Notes under the pieces: generated by a model | Told to the model about the DNA's origin: nothing | Databases searched by the model: none | Seen by the model: only the letters and a program-made list of their open reading frames with translations | Origin: Paenibacillus zeirhizosphaerae | Lineage (GTDB): Bacteria > Bacillota > Bacilli > Paenibacillales > Paenibacillaceae | DNA length: 64,000 bases | NCBI RefSeq assembly: GCF_030705605.1 | Contig: NZ_JAPCKK010000014.1 | Coordinates: forward strand, 62,001 to 126,000 | Direction: 5' to 3' | Position numbers and translations under genes: made by a program | Shown: positions 34,964 to 44,694 of the stretch, piece after piece | How positions within the stretch are numbered: the first letter of the stretch is position 1 | How the letters are laid out: each line of letters begins with the position of its first letter

Positions 34964-35494
34964 TCACCTAAGCGTGTTAGGGAGCGAAAATGGGGTGCCA
35001 ACCGGACTACCGTCCGTAAATTTGTAAAATTGATAATAATAGCCGGTGCTGTTTGTATAGAATAGCTGCCAGACATCTTCTCCTTTATAAAAACCGGGCA
35101 GCAGGCGCACAATTTCGAGGTCGGGATTCGCAGACATTATGGCTGTGCGCATCTGTTCCTCGCTTACTCCGTTTTGCAGCAGCTCGCTATGCACACCCTC
35201 CGTTCCCTGCTGTGGTATATCCGGCCCATCCTGCACGGTTTGAAAGGGAATCCATACCATGATTTTTCTCTTCTCAGCATCCGTACCTTCCACAATCCAG
35301 TAGGTGTGATCCCACACACTTTTCCAAGTTCTCTCTGTCGCAACAAGACCCGCTGTCTGCTTCGCTTTAAGAATAGCGGTGCTCTCCTCCTGCTTCTGCT
35401 CCTGAGTAACAAAGGAATAATACAAGTAGATGGCGATCAACAGCAGGATGAGGATAAACACCGCGTAGGCGATCATTGTTCTTCTGTTTTTCAA
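34964..35494 (-). CDS. ypmB: YpmB-like membrane-anchored protein
   Basis: 176-residue protein with one N-terminal membrane helix (IAYAVFILILLLIAIYLYYSF) and an external domain of the YpmB/PepSY-like type (LVATERTWKSVWDHTYWIVEG ... EIVRLLPGFYKGEDVWQLFY). The TTG start at 35494 has AAGGAAG upstream. Synteny supports ypmB: in B. subtilis it lies between dinG and aspB-asnS. Function is unknown. Confidence 0.78.
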   Translation of the reverse strand: MKNRRTMIAYAVFILILLLIAIYLYYSFVTQEQKQEESTAILKAKQTAGLVATERTWKSVWDHTYWIVEGTDAEKRKIMVWIPFQTVQDGPDIPQQGTEGVHSELLQNGVSEEQMRTAIMSANPDLEIVRLLPGFYKGEDVWQLFYTNSTGYYYQFYKFTDGSPVGTPFSLPNTLR

Positions 35495-35526
35495 TCCAAG
35501 CTTCCTTTCCGATGGAGTGATTTCGA

Positions 35527-36825
35527 TCAGCGGGACAGCAGGCCTTCAAACGCCGCTTGCGCTTCGAACTTGATGCGTTCCTCATCCATGGTCAGGCATT
35601 CGCCGTTCTTGACGACCTGGCGGCCATCCACCCAGACGTGCAGAACATCCTTGGCACTGGCCGAGTATACGGCATGGGAGACCAGATCGGTTTTCGGCAG
35701 AAAATGCGCCTGGTCGATATCGAGAGCAATGAAGTCGGCCTTATTGCCAGCGGCGAGCGATCCCACTTCGTTCAGGGCGATCGATTTCGCTCCGTATTCC
35801 GTAGCCATGCGCAGAGCTTCAGCGGCCGGGACCGCCGTCGGGTCACCCGATACCCCTTTGTGAATCAGTGCAGCAAGCCGCATCTCTTCGAACATATCCA
35901 GATTGTTGTTGCTTGCCGGACCATCCGTACCGAGAGAGACCGTTACTCCCGCTTTCAACAGCTCCGTCACGCGTGCCACACCGCTTGCCAGCTTGAGATT
36001 GCTTCCTGGATTATGGGAAACAGCGACCTTGCGTTCCGCAAGCAGCGCAATTTCTTCATCATTCAAATGGACGGCATGTGCGACCAGGGAAGGACTGGAG
36101 AAAAACCCCAGCTTATCCAGGTGCGCCACAGGGCGGAGACCATAATCGCGGACGTTCTGCTCTACCTCAGCCGCCGTTTCCGACATATGAGTATGAAGCG
36201 GCAGGTTAAGGTCATGGGCCGCCTGCACGAACTGCTCAATAAAGGCCGGAGGACAGGTATAAGGCGCGTGTGGAGACATCATAGCCGTGATCCGGCCGTC
36301 AGCCTGACCGTGCCAGTTTTTCGCGAAGGCTACGGCCTCCGCCAATTTGGCGCGCTGCTCCTCTTCCGAGCATAGGCCGATGGCGCCCCGCATCAAGCTT
36401 GCGCGGATGCCCGATTGCTCGACCACTTTGGCAACCTCATCCATATGATCGTACATATCCAGAAAAGCCGTTGTGCCACCCTTGAGCATTTCCAGCACGG
36501 AAAGCGATGTGCCCCAGTACACATCCGTGGAGGTGAATTTGGCTTCCATCGGCCACATCTTGGTTTGCAGCCATTCCTGAAGCACCATATCGTCTCCATA
36601 GCCGCGGAGGAGCGACATAGCAGCATGACCATGCGTATTAACCAAACCCGGCAGGAAGAGCAGACCTGTGCCGTCGACCACCTCTGTTGCCTCTTCCCCT
36701 GTCGGCAGCTCCTCCCCGATATAGGTGATCCGGCTGTTTTCGACAATCATGTATCCGTGGACAACTGATTTGTCCGCACCGTTCACTGCGTAAGCTCCGT
36801 TTTTGATCAACCATTTATTTGTCAT
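35527..36825 (-). CDS. mtaD: 5-methylthioadenosine/S-adenosylhomocysteine deaminase
   Basis: 432-residue amidohydrolase of the TrzA/MtaD family. Metal ligands: NTHGHAAMSLLRG (HxH), the His of HMSETAAEV and LGTDGPASNNNLDM (Asp); HNPGSNLKLASG is typical. It converts SAH and MTA to inosyl compounds, linking to the methionine-salvage genes at 15-23 kb. I chose the ATG at 36825, overlapping rex by 11 bases. Other members of the family deaminate guanine or chlorinated compounds, so substrate is inferred. Confidence 0.85.
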   Translation of the reverse strand: MTNKWLIKNGAYAVNGADKSVVHGYMIVENSRITYIGEELPTGEEATEVVDGTGLLFLPGLVNTHGHAAMSLLRGYGDDMVLQEWLQTKMWPMEAKFTSTDVYWGTSLSVLEMLKGGTTAFLDMYDHMDEVAKVVEQSGIRASLMRGAIGLCSEEEQRAKLAEAVAFAKNWHGQADGRITAMMSPHAPYTCPPAFIEQFVQAAHDLNLPLHTHMSETAAEVEQNVRDYGLRPVAHLDKLGFFSSPSLVAHAVHLNDEEIALLAERKVAVSHNPGSNLKLASGVARVTELLKAGVTVSLGTDGPASNNNLDMFEEMRLAALIHKGVSGDPTAVPAAEALRMATEYGAKSIALNEVGSLAAGNKADFIALDIDQAHFLPKTDLVSHAVYSASAKDVLHVWVDGRQVVKNGECLTMDEERIKFEAQAAFEGLLSR

Positions 36826-37468
36826 TATCTTCACTCTCTTCCTTTCCGTTCTCAAGGTAATAGGCCAGGCTCAGCAGATCTGTCGTAAAGTCCGTCGCAT
36901 GAATGCGGATATGCGGAGGCGCTTTAATAATGGTCGGCGCGAAATTCAGAATCGCCTCGATGCCACTTTCGATCATGTCATCAGCCACTCTCTGCGCTTC
37001 GAAATCCGGTACAGTGATGATTCCGATTCGGATATACAGATTTCTGACTGTAGCTCTCAGCTCTTCCATCGGCTGCACGGTCAGGGTGTTGATTTGCCGT
37101 CCGACCTTAGCCGGTGAGGAGTCAAAGACAGCCACGATTTTCATATTATCCTTTAAATAAGCGTTGTAGTTAGACAGCGCCTGCCCAAGATTACCGGCCC
37201 CTACCAGCGCAACGTTGATTTGCTGGTCGATTTTGAGGATGTGCCGTATTTTGTCAATCAAATACATCACATCATAACCGATTCCCTTGCGCCCGAAATC
37301 ACCGAAGTAAGCCAGGTCCTTGCGGATCTGCGCCGGATTCAAGTCCAGCTTCTGTCCCAGCTCCTGGGACGAAACCGTGGCAACCTCCCGCTTATGAAGC
37401 TCGTTCAGATAGCGCAGATAAACAGGTAATCTGCGCACCACGGCTTCGGATATTTTATCTGATTTCAT
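36815..37468 (-). CDS. rex: Redox-sensing transcriptional repressor Rex
   Basis: 217-residue regulator. The N-terminal winged helix (ATVSSQELGQKLDLNPAQIRKDLAYFGDFG) is followed by an NADH-binding Rossmann domain (VALVGAGNLGQALSNY, about 88-103) and a C-terminal domain-swapped helix. Rex represses fermentation and respiration genes at low NADH/NAD ratio. I searched by eye for a TTGTGA-N6-TCACAA operator near ackA and other genes and found none. Confidence 0.95.
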   Translation of the reverse strand: MKSDKISEAVVRRLPVYLRYLNELHKREVATVSSQELGQKLDLNPAQIRKDLAYFGDFGRKGIGYDVMYLIDKIRHILKIDQQINVALVGAGNLGQALSNYNAYLKDNMKIVAVFDSSPAKVGRQINTLTVQPMEELRATVRNLYIRIGIITVPDFEAQRVADDMIESGIEAILNFAPTIIKAPPHIRIHATDFTTDLLSLAYYLENGKEESEDNDK

Positions 37469-37501
37469 GCATAATCCTCCTAATCCAACGGACTAAATAA
37501 T

Positions 37502-40381
37502 CTATTCAAAGCTTGAGTGTCCCGTTTCCGTCGTATGAAGCCATTCGGCAATTCGGGGCACCATCTGCTCGGTCTGCATATGCTCTATTTTCGGTCCAGG
37601 CAGAGAATACAGGAAGTGCTTTCCGTAATAAGACTCAATGACACGGGTATCATACACGATAACAACCCCCCGGTCACTCGCCGTACGCACCAAACGTCCA
37701 AATCCTTGCTTGAAGCGAATCACCGCCTGCGGCACGGATAGCTTCATGAACGGATTCTTCTTCTGTTGCTGCAGCAGCTCGCTCTTCGCCTCAAGCAGCG
37801 GGCTATTCGGAGGCTGAAAAGGCAGTCTGACAATAGCGAGACATGTCAATGCCTCTCCGGGAATATCCACACCTTCCCAGAAGCTGCTTGTGCCCAGCAG
37901 AACGGACGCTTTGGCTTCCTGAAACCTTCTCGTCAGCTTACTGCGGCTGCCGCTGTCCACCCCCTGCCCCAGTACGGTAATTTCGCTGGCGGCAAGCGTC
38001 TCCTTCAGCGGTTCGTACACCTGCTTGAGCATCCGGTAAGAGGTGAAGAGAACAAGCATGCGGCCTTGCGTCGCCTCAGCCGCGCAGCGCAGCGAGTCAA
38101 CAAGCATTTCCACGAACCTGGCGTCCCCAACGGTTCCTTTTACGCTTGGGAAATCGCGCGGGATGACAAGCAGCGCCTGCTCACGATAGTTGAACGGAGA
38201 AGGTAGCTGGGATGTCAGCAGTCCGCCTGTTTCTGCGGCCTCCTGCAGGCCAAGCTGGTCAATCATGTATTGAAATGATTTATCCACAGACAAGGTAGCA
38301 GAAGTAAGCACCACGCTTTTTTTCTTGTCAAAAAACATGTCCTTCAACTGCTGGCTCACGTCTACAGGGACGGCGTAAAACTGCAGTGACTTCCCTTTAA
38401 ATTGTCCGCTGGCCTCAAGCCAGTACACGGCCGTCAGATCATCCATTTTAATAAAATAACGAAGGCTGTCACGGAAAGCAGCCAAATCTTTAAACAGCCC
38501 GGTAATGTCAGTCACGAGGCTCTCGGCCCCATAATCGTCCTGCTCGTCCTTGATCTCCTGCAGGATTCTGTCTCCCCTGCGGACGATTTCTCCGAGCCCA
38601 ACATAGATCTGGTTCTCCAACTGCTCCGCTTCCTCCCAGCCCTTCGGTTTGGCGGAAGGCTTGAGGCGGGCTGAGAACTGCCCCGTCTCCCCGGGAGAGG
38701 CGTCACTTCGTTCAGGCAGCATGCCGAAGAGCATGTCGCTGAGCTTATCCCAGGTCTCTTTAACCTCCACAACCTGCGGATACAGACTGTCGATCACATA
38801 AGCCCACTCGACGGCTTTCTCATGTCCTGACGACATGAGCTGCTGGCGTAGAACCGGGAGCTGTCCGTTCTTGCTGTCCTTAAACAAGCGGGTTAGCGCG
38901 TGTACGAACGTGAAATATTTCATATGGATACCCAAATGTTTGCCTGCCACCTCTTCCAAATGATGCGCCTCGTCAATGACCAAATGGTCGTAAGCGGGAA
39001 GTAGCTGATGGCTCGCTTTCACATCCGTGAACAGCTTGGAATGGTTGGTGACCACCACATCCGCGGTTCCTGCCTCGTGGCGCGCTCTATGATAGTAGCA
39101 TTTGCGGAACCATGGGCATTGCCTGCCAAGGCAGGAGTCCGAGTCGCTGGCGACCGTTTCCCAGAAATCACCGCCACGGCTACTGAGGTTCAATTCCTCA
39201 TCGTCTCCGGTTTCTGTTTGCGTAAGCCAGACGATCATCTGCGCAGCCGTGATCAGGTCTTCCTTCGGGGTCACGAAATCTCTTCTGTTTATTTTATGTT
39301 CAAATTTCCGCAGACACAAATAATGACCCCGACCCTTGAAGACAGCCGCCCGGAACGAAAACGGCAGCGTGCGTACAAGCAGTGGAATATCCCGTTCCCG
39401 CAGTTGCTCCTGCAAGTTAATGGTATGTGTGCTGATCATCACTTTTTGACCGTTCTTCACGCTATAGTACAGTGAGGGAAGCATATAACCAAGTGATTTG
39501 CCCGTGCCCGTGCCGGCCTCAATCAACAGATGCTTTCCTTCGCTGAGCGCTGTCATCACACTTTCGATCATCTGATTCTGGGACTCACGCTCCTCGTAAT
39601 GAGACAGGGACGACCGCAGCCGCCCCTGCACTTCTTCCATAAATCCGTCGAAGCTCATGTCTGACAGCGGATTGTCTTCGGATTCACTGCGCGGCAGCTC
39701 AATTTCCGTCCAATCCTCTACTTTAAGGGCGAACTGTCGGTAATAGGTGTGGCCATCCTCCAGATCCTGGATCGGTGCCCTTTCCTTCTGCTCCCTGACT
39801 CCGTCAAAATACCAGGCCAGATCGCTGTCCTCATCCGCGAATAAATCACTGAGCCTCTGTACGGTAAGTAGAGGCAACGAGTTCAGTTCCTCCAGACACT
39901 TCAGAAAAACCTCAGCCGTAGCAAGCGCATCGCTGTCCGCCTGATGCGGTCGGTCATGAGCGAGTCCAAAGTCGGACGAGACAAAGCCGAGCTGATAGGA
40001 GGATAAGGACGGAAACAGAATCTTGAGAAAGTCCATCGTATCCAAAATCCGGCCGCTAAACGGCAAATAGCCGCAACGGTCAAGCGCGCTTTGCAGAAAA
40101 TTAAAATCAAAAGCGACGTTGTGTCCAACGAGGACAACATCATTCAACAGAGGAACAAGCTCGACCATCATGTCCTCAAGAGAAGGAGCCTTCTCCACGT
40201 CCGCGTCCGTGATGCCTGTAAGCCCTGTTATAAAGGGTGGAATCGGTCGGCCCGGATTTACATAGGAAGCATATACCTGTGAAATGCTATAATCATGATC
40301 TATAATAGCCAGTCCAACCTGAATGATATCATCTGCGGACTGGGTTCCTGTCGTTTCAAAATCCAATACGGCAAATTTCAT
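37502..40381 (-). CDS. dinG: DinG-type helicase with exonuclease domain
   Basis: 959-residue fusion. The N-terminal DEDDh 3'-5' exonuclease (about 1-170) carries LDFETTG, HNVAFDFNF and HQADSDALA. The XPD/DinG superfamily 2 helicase has EAGTGTGKS and VIDEAHHL. A four-cysteine Fe-S site is present (YLCLRKF, then C-x4-C-x5-C in SCLGRQCPWFRKC), like that of E. coli DinG. I chose the ATG at 40381, because it starts at the exonuclease motif; the frame is open to 40519. Synteny with panD matches B. subtilis. Confidence 0.93.
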   Translation of the reverse strand: MKFAVLDFETTGTQSADDIIQVGLAIIDHDYSISQVYASYVNPGRPIPPFITGLTGITDADVEKAPSLEDMMVELVPLLNDVVLVGHNVAFDFNFLQSALDRCGYLPFSGRILDTMDFLKILFPSLSSYQLGFVSSDFGLAHDRPHQADSDALATAEVFLKCLEELNSLPLLTVQRLSDLFADEDSDLAWYFDGVREQKERAPIQDLEDGHTYYRQFALKVEDWTEIELPRSESEDNPLSDMSFDGFMEEVQGRLRSSLSHYEERESQNQMIESVMTALSEGKHLLIEAGTGTGKSLGYMLPSLYYSVKNGQKVMISTHTINLQEQLRERDIPLLVRTLPFSFRAAVFKGRGHYLCLRKFEHKINRRDFVTPKEDLITAAQMIVWLTQTETGDDEELNLSSRGGDFWETVASDSDSCLGRQCPWFRKCYYHRARHEAGTADVVVTNHSKLFTDVKASHQLLPAYDHLVIDEAHHLEEVAGKHLGIHMKYFTFVHALTRLFKDSKNGQLPVLRQQLMSSGHEKAVEWAYVIDSLYPQVVEVKETWDKLSDMLFGMLPERSDASPGETGQFSARLKPSAKPKGWEEAEQLENQIYVGLGEIVRRGDRILQEIKDEQDDYGAESLVTDITGLFKDLAAFRDSLRYFIKMDDLTAVYWLEASGQFKGKSLQFYAVPVDVSQQLKDMFFDKKKSVVLTSATLSVDKSFQYMIDQLGLQEAAETGGLLTSQLPSPFNYREQALLVIPRDFPSVKGTVGDARFVEMLVDSLRCAAEATQGRMLVLFTSYRMLKQVYEPLKETLAASEITVLGQGVDSGSRSKLTRRFQEAKASVLLGTSSFWEGVDIPGEALTCLAIVRLPFQPPNSPLLEAKSELLQQQKKNPFMKLSVPQAVIRFKQGFGRLVRTASDRGVVIVYDTRVIESYYGKHFLYSLPGPKIEHMQTEQMVPRIAEWLHTTETGHSSFE

Positions 40382-40531
40382 GTTGAACCTGATCCCCTCA
40401 TTTAACGTATCATACAAAAATGGTACCGGGTGGGAACCCGGCCTATAATACAGCATATCAGAAGATGGGCGCTTTGAACATGAAACAAGCAAAAAGCGAT
40501 GCACGTATGCATCGCTCATTAGCGTTACGCT

Positions 40532-41266
40532 TCACATATAGGCCATAAAATGGCTGCTGTACCGCAGCCGCCCGGGGTCCGAGCGACATGCCTCCATATT
40601 ATGGCTCGCTTCGTTCAGTGAAGGATCAAGCTGCAGCGCCAGCCCAAAAAACTGTACAGCCTGCTCGGGTTCATTCTTTTTCGCCCGTATGCATCCAAGA
40701 GCGTTGTAAATAGCCGCCCTGATCTGGCTGCTCTCTGTCAGGCCAAGGGAATAATGAAACAACGATTCCGCTTCCTCCAACTGACTCAAATGCATATGCG
40801 ACATAGCCGCATACATTTGGGTCAGCAGGCTTTCAGGATAAGATTTGGCAACTTTTCCGAACTGATCAAGCGCTTCCCGGTACATCATCAGCCTGTAATA
40901 GCCTTGTCCGCGGATAAACGCTTCATGACCCATTTCGGGAAGCATAGGCGATTCATTGACGGATTGCAGAGTGCCGCTTCCCGCCAGTTTTCCCATCTTC
41001 TCTTCAAAAGCCAGCCACTCATCCATAATGGAGTCACTCATGCGCCTGAGCAGGTTCCATTTATGGAGCAGCTCCTCCTTGCGAGGACCTTGAGCTGAAG
41101 GGTAATGCTTCACAATTTCATCTAACATGCCGTTCATTTCTGCGAATACATGCCGGAACATATTGTGCATTCCACCCTTCATGGAAAAAAAGTGATTCCT
41201 CCACTGCGGCCATTGCTGACCTGCGGCGCGAAGCACCGTGAGTGTACAGTCACATTTTTCGCCCAA
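40532..41266 (-). CDS. TPR-repeat protein of unknown function
   Basis: 244-residue soluble protein with tetratricopeptide-like helices from about residue 110 (GHEAFIRGQGYYRLMMYREALDQFGKVAKSYPES ... AIYNALGCIRAKKNEPEQAVQFFGLALQLDPS). The N-terminus begins with a CDC motif if the TTG at 41266 is used; an ATG with a better-placed AAGGGTGG starts about 36 residues later (MFRHVFAEM). It lies between panD and dinG, 29 bases after panD. Probably a protein-protein interaction module. Confidence 0.7.
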   Translation of the reverse strand: MGEKCDCTLTVLRAAGQQWPQWRNHFFSMKGGMHNMFRHVFAEMNGMLDEIVKHYPSAQGPRKEELLHKWNLLRRMSDSIMDEWLAFEEKMGKLAGSGTLQSVNESPMLPEMGHEAFIRGQGYYRLMMYREALDQFGKVAKSYPESLLTQMYAAMSHMHLSQLEEAESLFHYSLGLTESSQIRAAIYNALGCIRAKKNEPEQAVQFFGLALQLDPSLNEASHNMEACRSDPGRLRYSSHFMAYM

Positions 41267-41295
41267 AGAGCTCTTTTCATCCGCGCTCCCATCGA

Positions 41296-41679
41296 TTACA
41301 TGACCGTCGCATGTGTTTCCTTCTGCATCGTCTGTACCGGACGGTTGTCCCCGTCCACAAACACAACGGTGGGTTTATAGTCCTTGGCTTCCTCATTCGT
41401 CATGGCTGCGTAGGATATAATAATGACCGTATCACCAGGCTGCACCAGACGAGCTGCGGCCCCGTTCAGACAAATGACGCCGCTCCCGCGCGGTCCCGGG
41501 ATTACGTAGGTTTCCAGACGGGCCCCGTTGTTATTATTGACGATTTGCACCTTTTCATTCTCCAGCAGATCCGCCGCTTCCATCAGGCTTTCATCTATCG
41601 TTATGCTGCCCACATAATTCAAGTTGGCTTCCGTTACGGTCGCACGATGAATTTTGGACTTCATCATCGTTCTAAACAT
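41296..41679 (-). CDS. panD: Aspartate 1-decarboxylase (pyruvoyl proenzyme)
   Basis: 127-residue proenzyme making beta-alanine for pantothenate. The self-cleavage site is Gly24-Ser25 in YVGSITID, which forms the pyruvoyl group. I chose the ATG at 41679 (GGAGGT 8 bases upstream) because it places Ser25 at the conserved number. It overlaps panC by 8 bases as the last pan gene. Confidence 0.95.
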   Translation of the reverse strand: MFRTMMKSKIHRATVTEANLNYVGSITIDESLMEAADLLENEKVQIVNNNNGARLETYVIPGPRGSGVICLNGAAARLVQPGDTVIIISYAAMTNEEAKDYKPTVVFVDGDNRPVQTMQKETHATVM

Positions 41680-42574
41680 GGGAAAGGACCTCCGCTTTTT
41701 CAAGTCTCATATTATCGATCAGGCGTGTTTTTCCGAAAAATACAGCCAGTGCAGCTATAACATCTTCTTGTATATCGTCAAACCGCTCTGCCGCCCCAAG
41801 TGGCTCAAGCGAAGGAAAAGTCAGGATCTCTACATAATCAATACGGGCAAGGGGCGCTGATGCGATCCCGGCCTCCAGGAAGGAACGAAGCTCGCCCACA
41901 TTGGCAATAGTTCCTTGCGATATCCCCTGGCGCGCTTCCCGCAGAGAACGGGACAGCACGAGCGCCTGCTCCCGCTCCTCCTCGCTTAAATACACGTTGC
42001 GCGAGCTGAGTGCCAAGCCGTCATTTTCGCGGACGATCGGGCAGGGAACAATTTCGACATTCATGTTCAGATCAGCAACCATTTGCTGCAGTACAGCTAC
42101 CTGCTGGGCATCCTTCATACCGAAGAATGCATATTCCGGCTGGACCATGTTGAACAGCTTGGCGACTACGGTGGTTACCCCGTCAAAATGACCTGGTCGT
42201 GAAGCTCCGCACAGCCGGTCTGTCAGACCCGACACCCGGATTTTGGTGTGAGTCGGCTGCGGGTACATCACTTCAACGGTCGGAATGAACAGAATATCGA
42301 CACCTTCTCGCCGTGCTAGGGCCGCATCCCGTTCCTCATCCCGCGGATAGCTTTCAAAATCTTCATTAGGCCCAAATTGAATAGGATTTACAAATATGCT
42401 GAGCACGACAATATCGCTCTGCTCGCGGGCGGCGCGCATCAAGCTTGCGTGTCCCTCATGCAGATAACCCATCGTTGGGACAAAACCGACCTTTTTTTCT
42501 TCTCCCGTACCCAGGGAACGGCGGCGTAAAGCCACCGCAGAACGCAATTGTTGAACGTCTCTCACGATAATCAT
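41672..42574 (-). CDS. panC: Pantothenate synthetase
   Basis: 300-residue ATP-dependent ligase joining pantoate and beta-alanine. HIGH-type motif: [20 protein letters not shown] replaces the KMSKS-type loop; FGMKDAQQ is also conserved. Its ATG overlaps the panB stop by 4 bases and its end overlaps panD by 8. Confidence 0.96.
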   Translation of the reverse strand: MIIVRDVQQLRSAVALRRRSLGTGEEKKVGFVPTMGYLHEGHASLMRAAREQSDIVVLSIFVNPIQFGPNEDFESYPRDEERDAALARREGVDILFIPTVEVMYPQPTHTKIRVSGLTDRLCGASRPGHFDGVTTVVAKLFNMVQPEYAFFGMKDAQQVAVLQQMVADLNMNVEIVPCPIVRENDGLALSSRNVYLSEEEREQALVLSRSLREARQGISQGTIANVGELRSFLEAGIASAPLARIDYVEILTFPSLEPLGAAERFDDIQEDVIAALAVFFGKTRLIDNMRLEKAEVLSHV

Positions 42575-43446
42575 GATCCGTTCCCCACCTTTTCAGTACG
42601 GTTCCCGTATAGTGTATCCATAACACCATCGTCCGCATTAAAAACATGCTGCTCAGCCGGAAAGGCTCGTCCTTTCACATCCGCCACATAACGACCGAGG
42701 CTGTCTTTGATTAAAGTTCCAATGTCTCCATAGGTCTGAACAAACCGCTTCGGTCTATAAGAGGATGCGTATTGCAGCACATCGTGATAGACCAGCACCT
42801 GGCCATCGCAGCCGCGGCCTGCGCCAATGCCAATGGTCGGAATAGACAACTCTTTGGAAATAAGTGTAGCCACTTCTTCTGTAACCAGTTCCAGCACAAT
42901 ACCGAATGCGCCCGCTTCCTCCAGTGCCTTGGCATCAGCAAGCAGTCTGCGTGCATCCGCAGCGTCCTTGCCTTGAATTCGGTAACCCCCGATTTGGTTG
43001 ACAGACTGCGGCGTAAGACCGATATGTCCCAGAACAGGCACTCCCGCCTGTACAGCCGCCCGCACGACCGGGATTATTTCAGAGCCACCCTCCATCTTGA
43101 CCGCATGAGCTCTGCCTTCCTGCATCAGCCGTCTAATGCCGGCCAAGCTTTCCTGTACACTTCCGTGATATGTCATAAACGGCATATCAGCCACGATAAA
43201 CGTATGCTCGGCACCTCGCGCCACCGCCCTAGTATGATAGACCATATCGTCCAGCGTCACCGGAATGGTGGAGTCGTACCCAAGTACAACATTGCCAAGC
43301 GAATCACCGACCAGAATGACATCAACGCCTGCCTCTTCAGCCAGCCTGGCAGACGGATAGTCATAAGCGGTGATCATGCTGATCGGGGTGCCGTCCTCTT
43401 TCATTTTTTTCAATTTCACAATGTTCAACGCCTGTTTTCCCGCCAT
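42571..43446 (-). CDS. panB: 3-methyl-2-oxobutanoate hydroxymethyltransferase
   Basis: 291-residue TIM-barrel enzyme that makes ketopantoate from 2-ketoisovalerate and methylene-THF. Motifs: MITAYDYPSARLAEEAGVD, GDSLGNVVLGYDSTIPVTLDDM, HIGLTPQSVNQIGGYRIQG and GIGAGRGCDGQVLV. First gene of panBCD. A 200-base structured leader ending in a terminator lies between its promoter and start. Confidence 0.96.
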   Translation of the reverse strand: MAGKQALNIVKLKKMKEDGTPISMITAYDYPSARLAEEAGVDVILVGDSLGNVVLGYDSTIPVTLDDMVYHTRAVARGAEHTFIVADMPFMTYHGSVQESLAGIRRLMQEGRAHAVKMEGGSEIIPVVRAAVQAGVPVLGHIGLTPQSVNQIGGYRIQGKDAADARRLLADAKALEEAGAFGIVLELVTEEVATLISKELSIPTIGIGAGRGCDGQVLVYHDVLQYASSYRPKRFVQTYGDIGTLIKDSLGRYVADVKGRAFPAEQHVFNADDGVMDTLYGNRTEKVGNGS

Positions 43447-43481
43447 CTTTATGGCTCCCTTCTTCTTTTTTGGACAAACGC

Positions 43482-43697
43482 AAAAAAACCTTTTTGCAGA
43501 CGCATCTCAGGTATGCGTCAAAAAGGTCCGAACAGCCAAAAAAGAGTCACTCGCGATCGTCCCTTCTGTCTCGGTCCTGTTCGGCTCAGAGCAGAATCCA
43601 ACGTAACCAGCAAATGAAGCTATGGTGGTCAAGTCTGTGGGCAAACTGCCCTGGAGTGCAGTTCGGAACAAACCGATACCGCCTCCAGCAAAGTATA
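43482..43697 (-). promoter_or_regulatory. panB leader with terminator; candidate pan-motif RNA
   Basis: Minus-strand promoter TATACT (43697-43692, overlapping the birA end) starts a leader of about 200 bases. Its first hairpin (43651-43688) is CTGGAG/CTCCAG closing a stem with small internal bulges. Near the end, CCGAACAG (43584-43577) can pair with CTGTTCGG (43535-43528), directly before a strong terminator (43482-43526: CCTTTTT/AAAAAGG around GACGCAT/ATGCGTC, then seven T). The panB ATG follows about 35 bases later. Rfam describes a pan motif in panB leaders of Firmicutes; identity here is inferred. Confidence 0.6.
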
Positions 43698-43716
43698 ACA
43701 AATCGAGTTGGATTTT

Positions 43717-44694
43717 TCACGAATTAATTTGAATGTCCCCGGAAAAGACTGTTACAAGGCTGCCGTCAGTGCGCCGGACAAGCAGGGCTCCTGATGCATC
43801 CAGCCCTTCCGCCGTACCTTCAACCGCCTGTCCATTATCCCTGACGGACACCTGTCGACCTACGGTGGCTGACAACGCCTCCCATGACACGCCGATAGGT
43901 TTAAATCCTTCCTGTCTATACAGCGTGTACAGATCCTCCAGTTCCTCCATGACAGCCGCAATTAAGGCGGTTCTGTCGATGGGAGTTCCGGCAGCCTCCT
44001 TCAGCGATGTGGCGACATGCTTCAGCTCCTCAGGATAATCATCAGCATCCAGATTCACATCGATCCCGATCCCTGCAATACAGTAGCGGACCCTTTGATC
44101 CTCCACAGCCGATTCAAGCAGGATGCCGCATATTTTCCGCCCATCCACCAGCAGATCGTTCGGCCACTTGATCACAGCCTCCACATCGGTCACACGCCTT
44201 ACGGCTCTGCAGACAGCAACCCCCGCCAGCAGCGTAAGCTGGGGCATATACTGCAGCGGCTGCTGAGGGCGGAGAATGACACTCATCCATATTCCTTTGC
44301 CGGATGGGGAAAAAAATTTACGGCCTTGCCTGCCTCGCCCTCCGGTCTGCTCCTCCGCAAGCACAAGCGAGCCTTCAGGGGCTCCCTGCTTCGCCAGACG
44401 CATCGCTTCCTCCTGGGTCGACACCGTTGTTTCGAACAGGTGCAGCCATCGCCCGAAGGTATCCGTCCGGATTGCTTCAGACAGCGCATCTGTACTGAGC
44501 TTGTCCGGCTTCGCGGCAAGCGTATAACCGAGCCGGGGCGATGCCTCAATAACATAACCAAGCTCACGCAGCTTATTCACGTGCTTCCATACCGCGGTTC
44601 TGCTCACATTGAGCATCCGGCTGATCTCCTCGCCAGACGTATGAGAAGCGCCTGCTGCCTCCAGCATATTCAACAACTGCTCATGCTTTTTCAA
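43717..44694 (-). CDS. birA: Biotin-protein ligase / biotin repressor
   Basis: 325-residue bifunctional BirA. The N-terminal winged helix (SGEEISRMLNVSRTAVWKHVNKLRELGY) is followed by the ligase domain with GGRGRQGRKFFSPSGKG (biotinyl-AMP loop), KWPNDLLVDGRKICGIL and a C-terminal SH3-like part. It biotinylates acetyl-CoA and pyruvate carboxylases and can repress biotin genes. The TTG start at 44694 overlaps cca by 14 bases. Synteny with cca and panB matches B. subtilis. Confidence 0.95.
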   Translation of the reverse strand: MKKHEQLLNMLEAAGASHTSGEEISRMLNVSRTAVWKHVNKLRELGYVIEASPRLGYTLAAKPDKLSTDALSEAIRTDTFGRWLHLFETTVSTQEEAMRLAKQGAPEGSLVLAEEQTGGRGRQGRKFFSPSGKGIWMSVILRPQQPLQYMPQLTLLAGVAVCRAVRRVTDVEAVIKWPNDLLVDGRKICGILLESAVEDQRVRYCIAGIGIDVNLDADDYPEELKHVATSLKEAAGTPIDRTALIAAVMEELEDLYTLYRQEGFKPIGVSWEALSATVGRQVSVRDNGQAVEGTAEGLDASGALLVRRTDGSLVTVFSGDIQINS

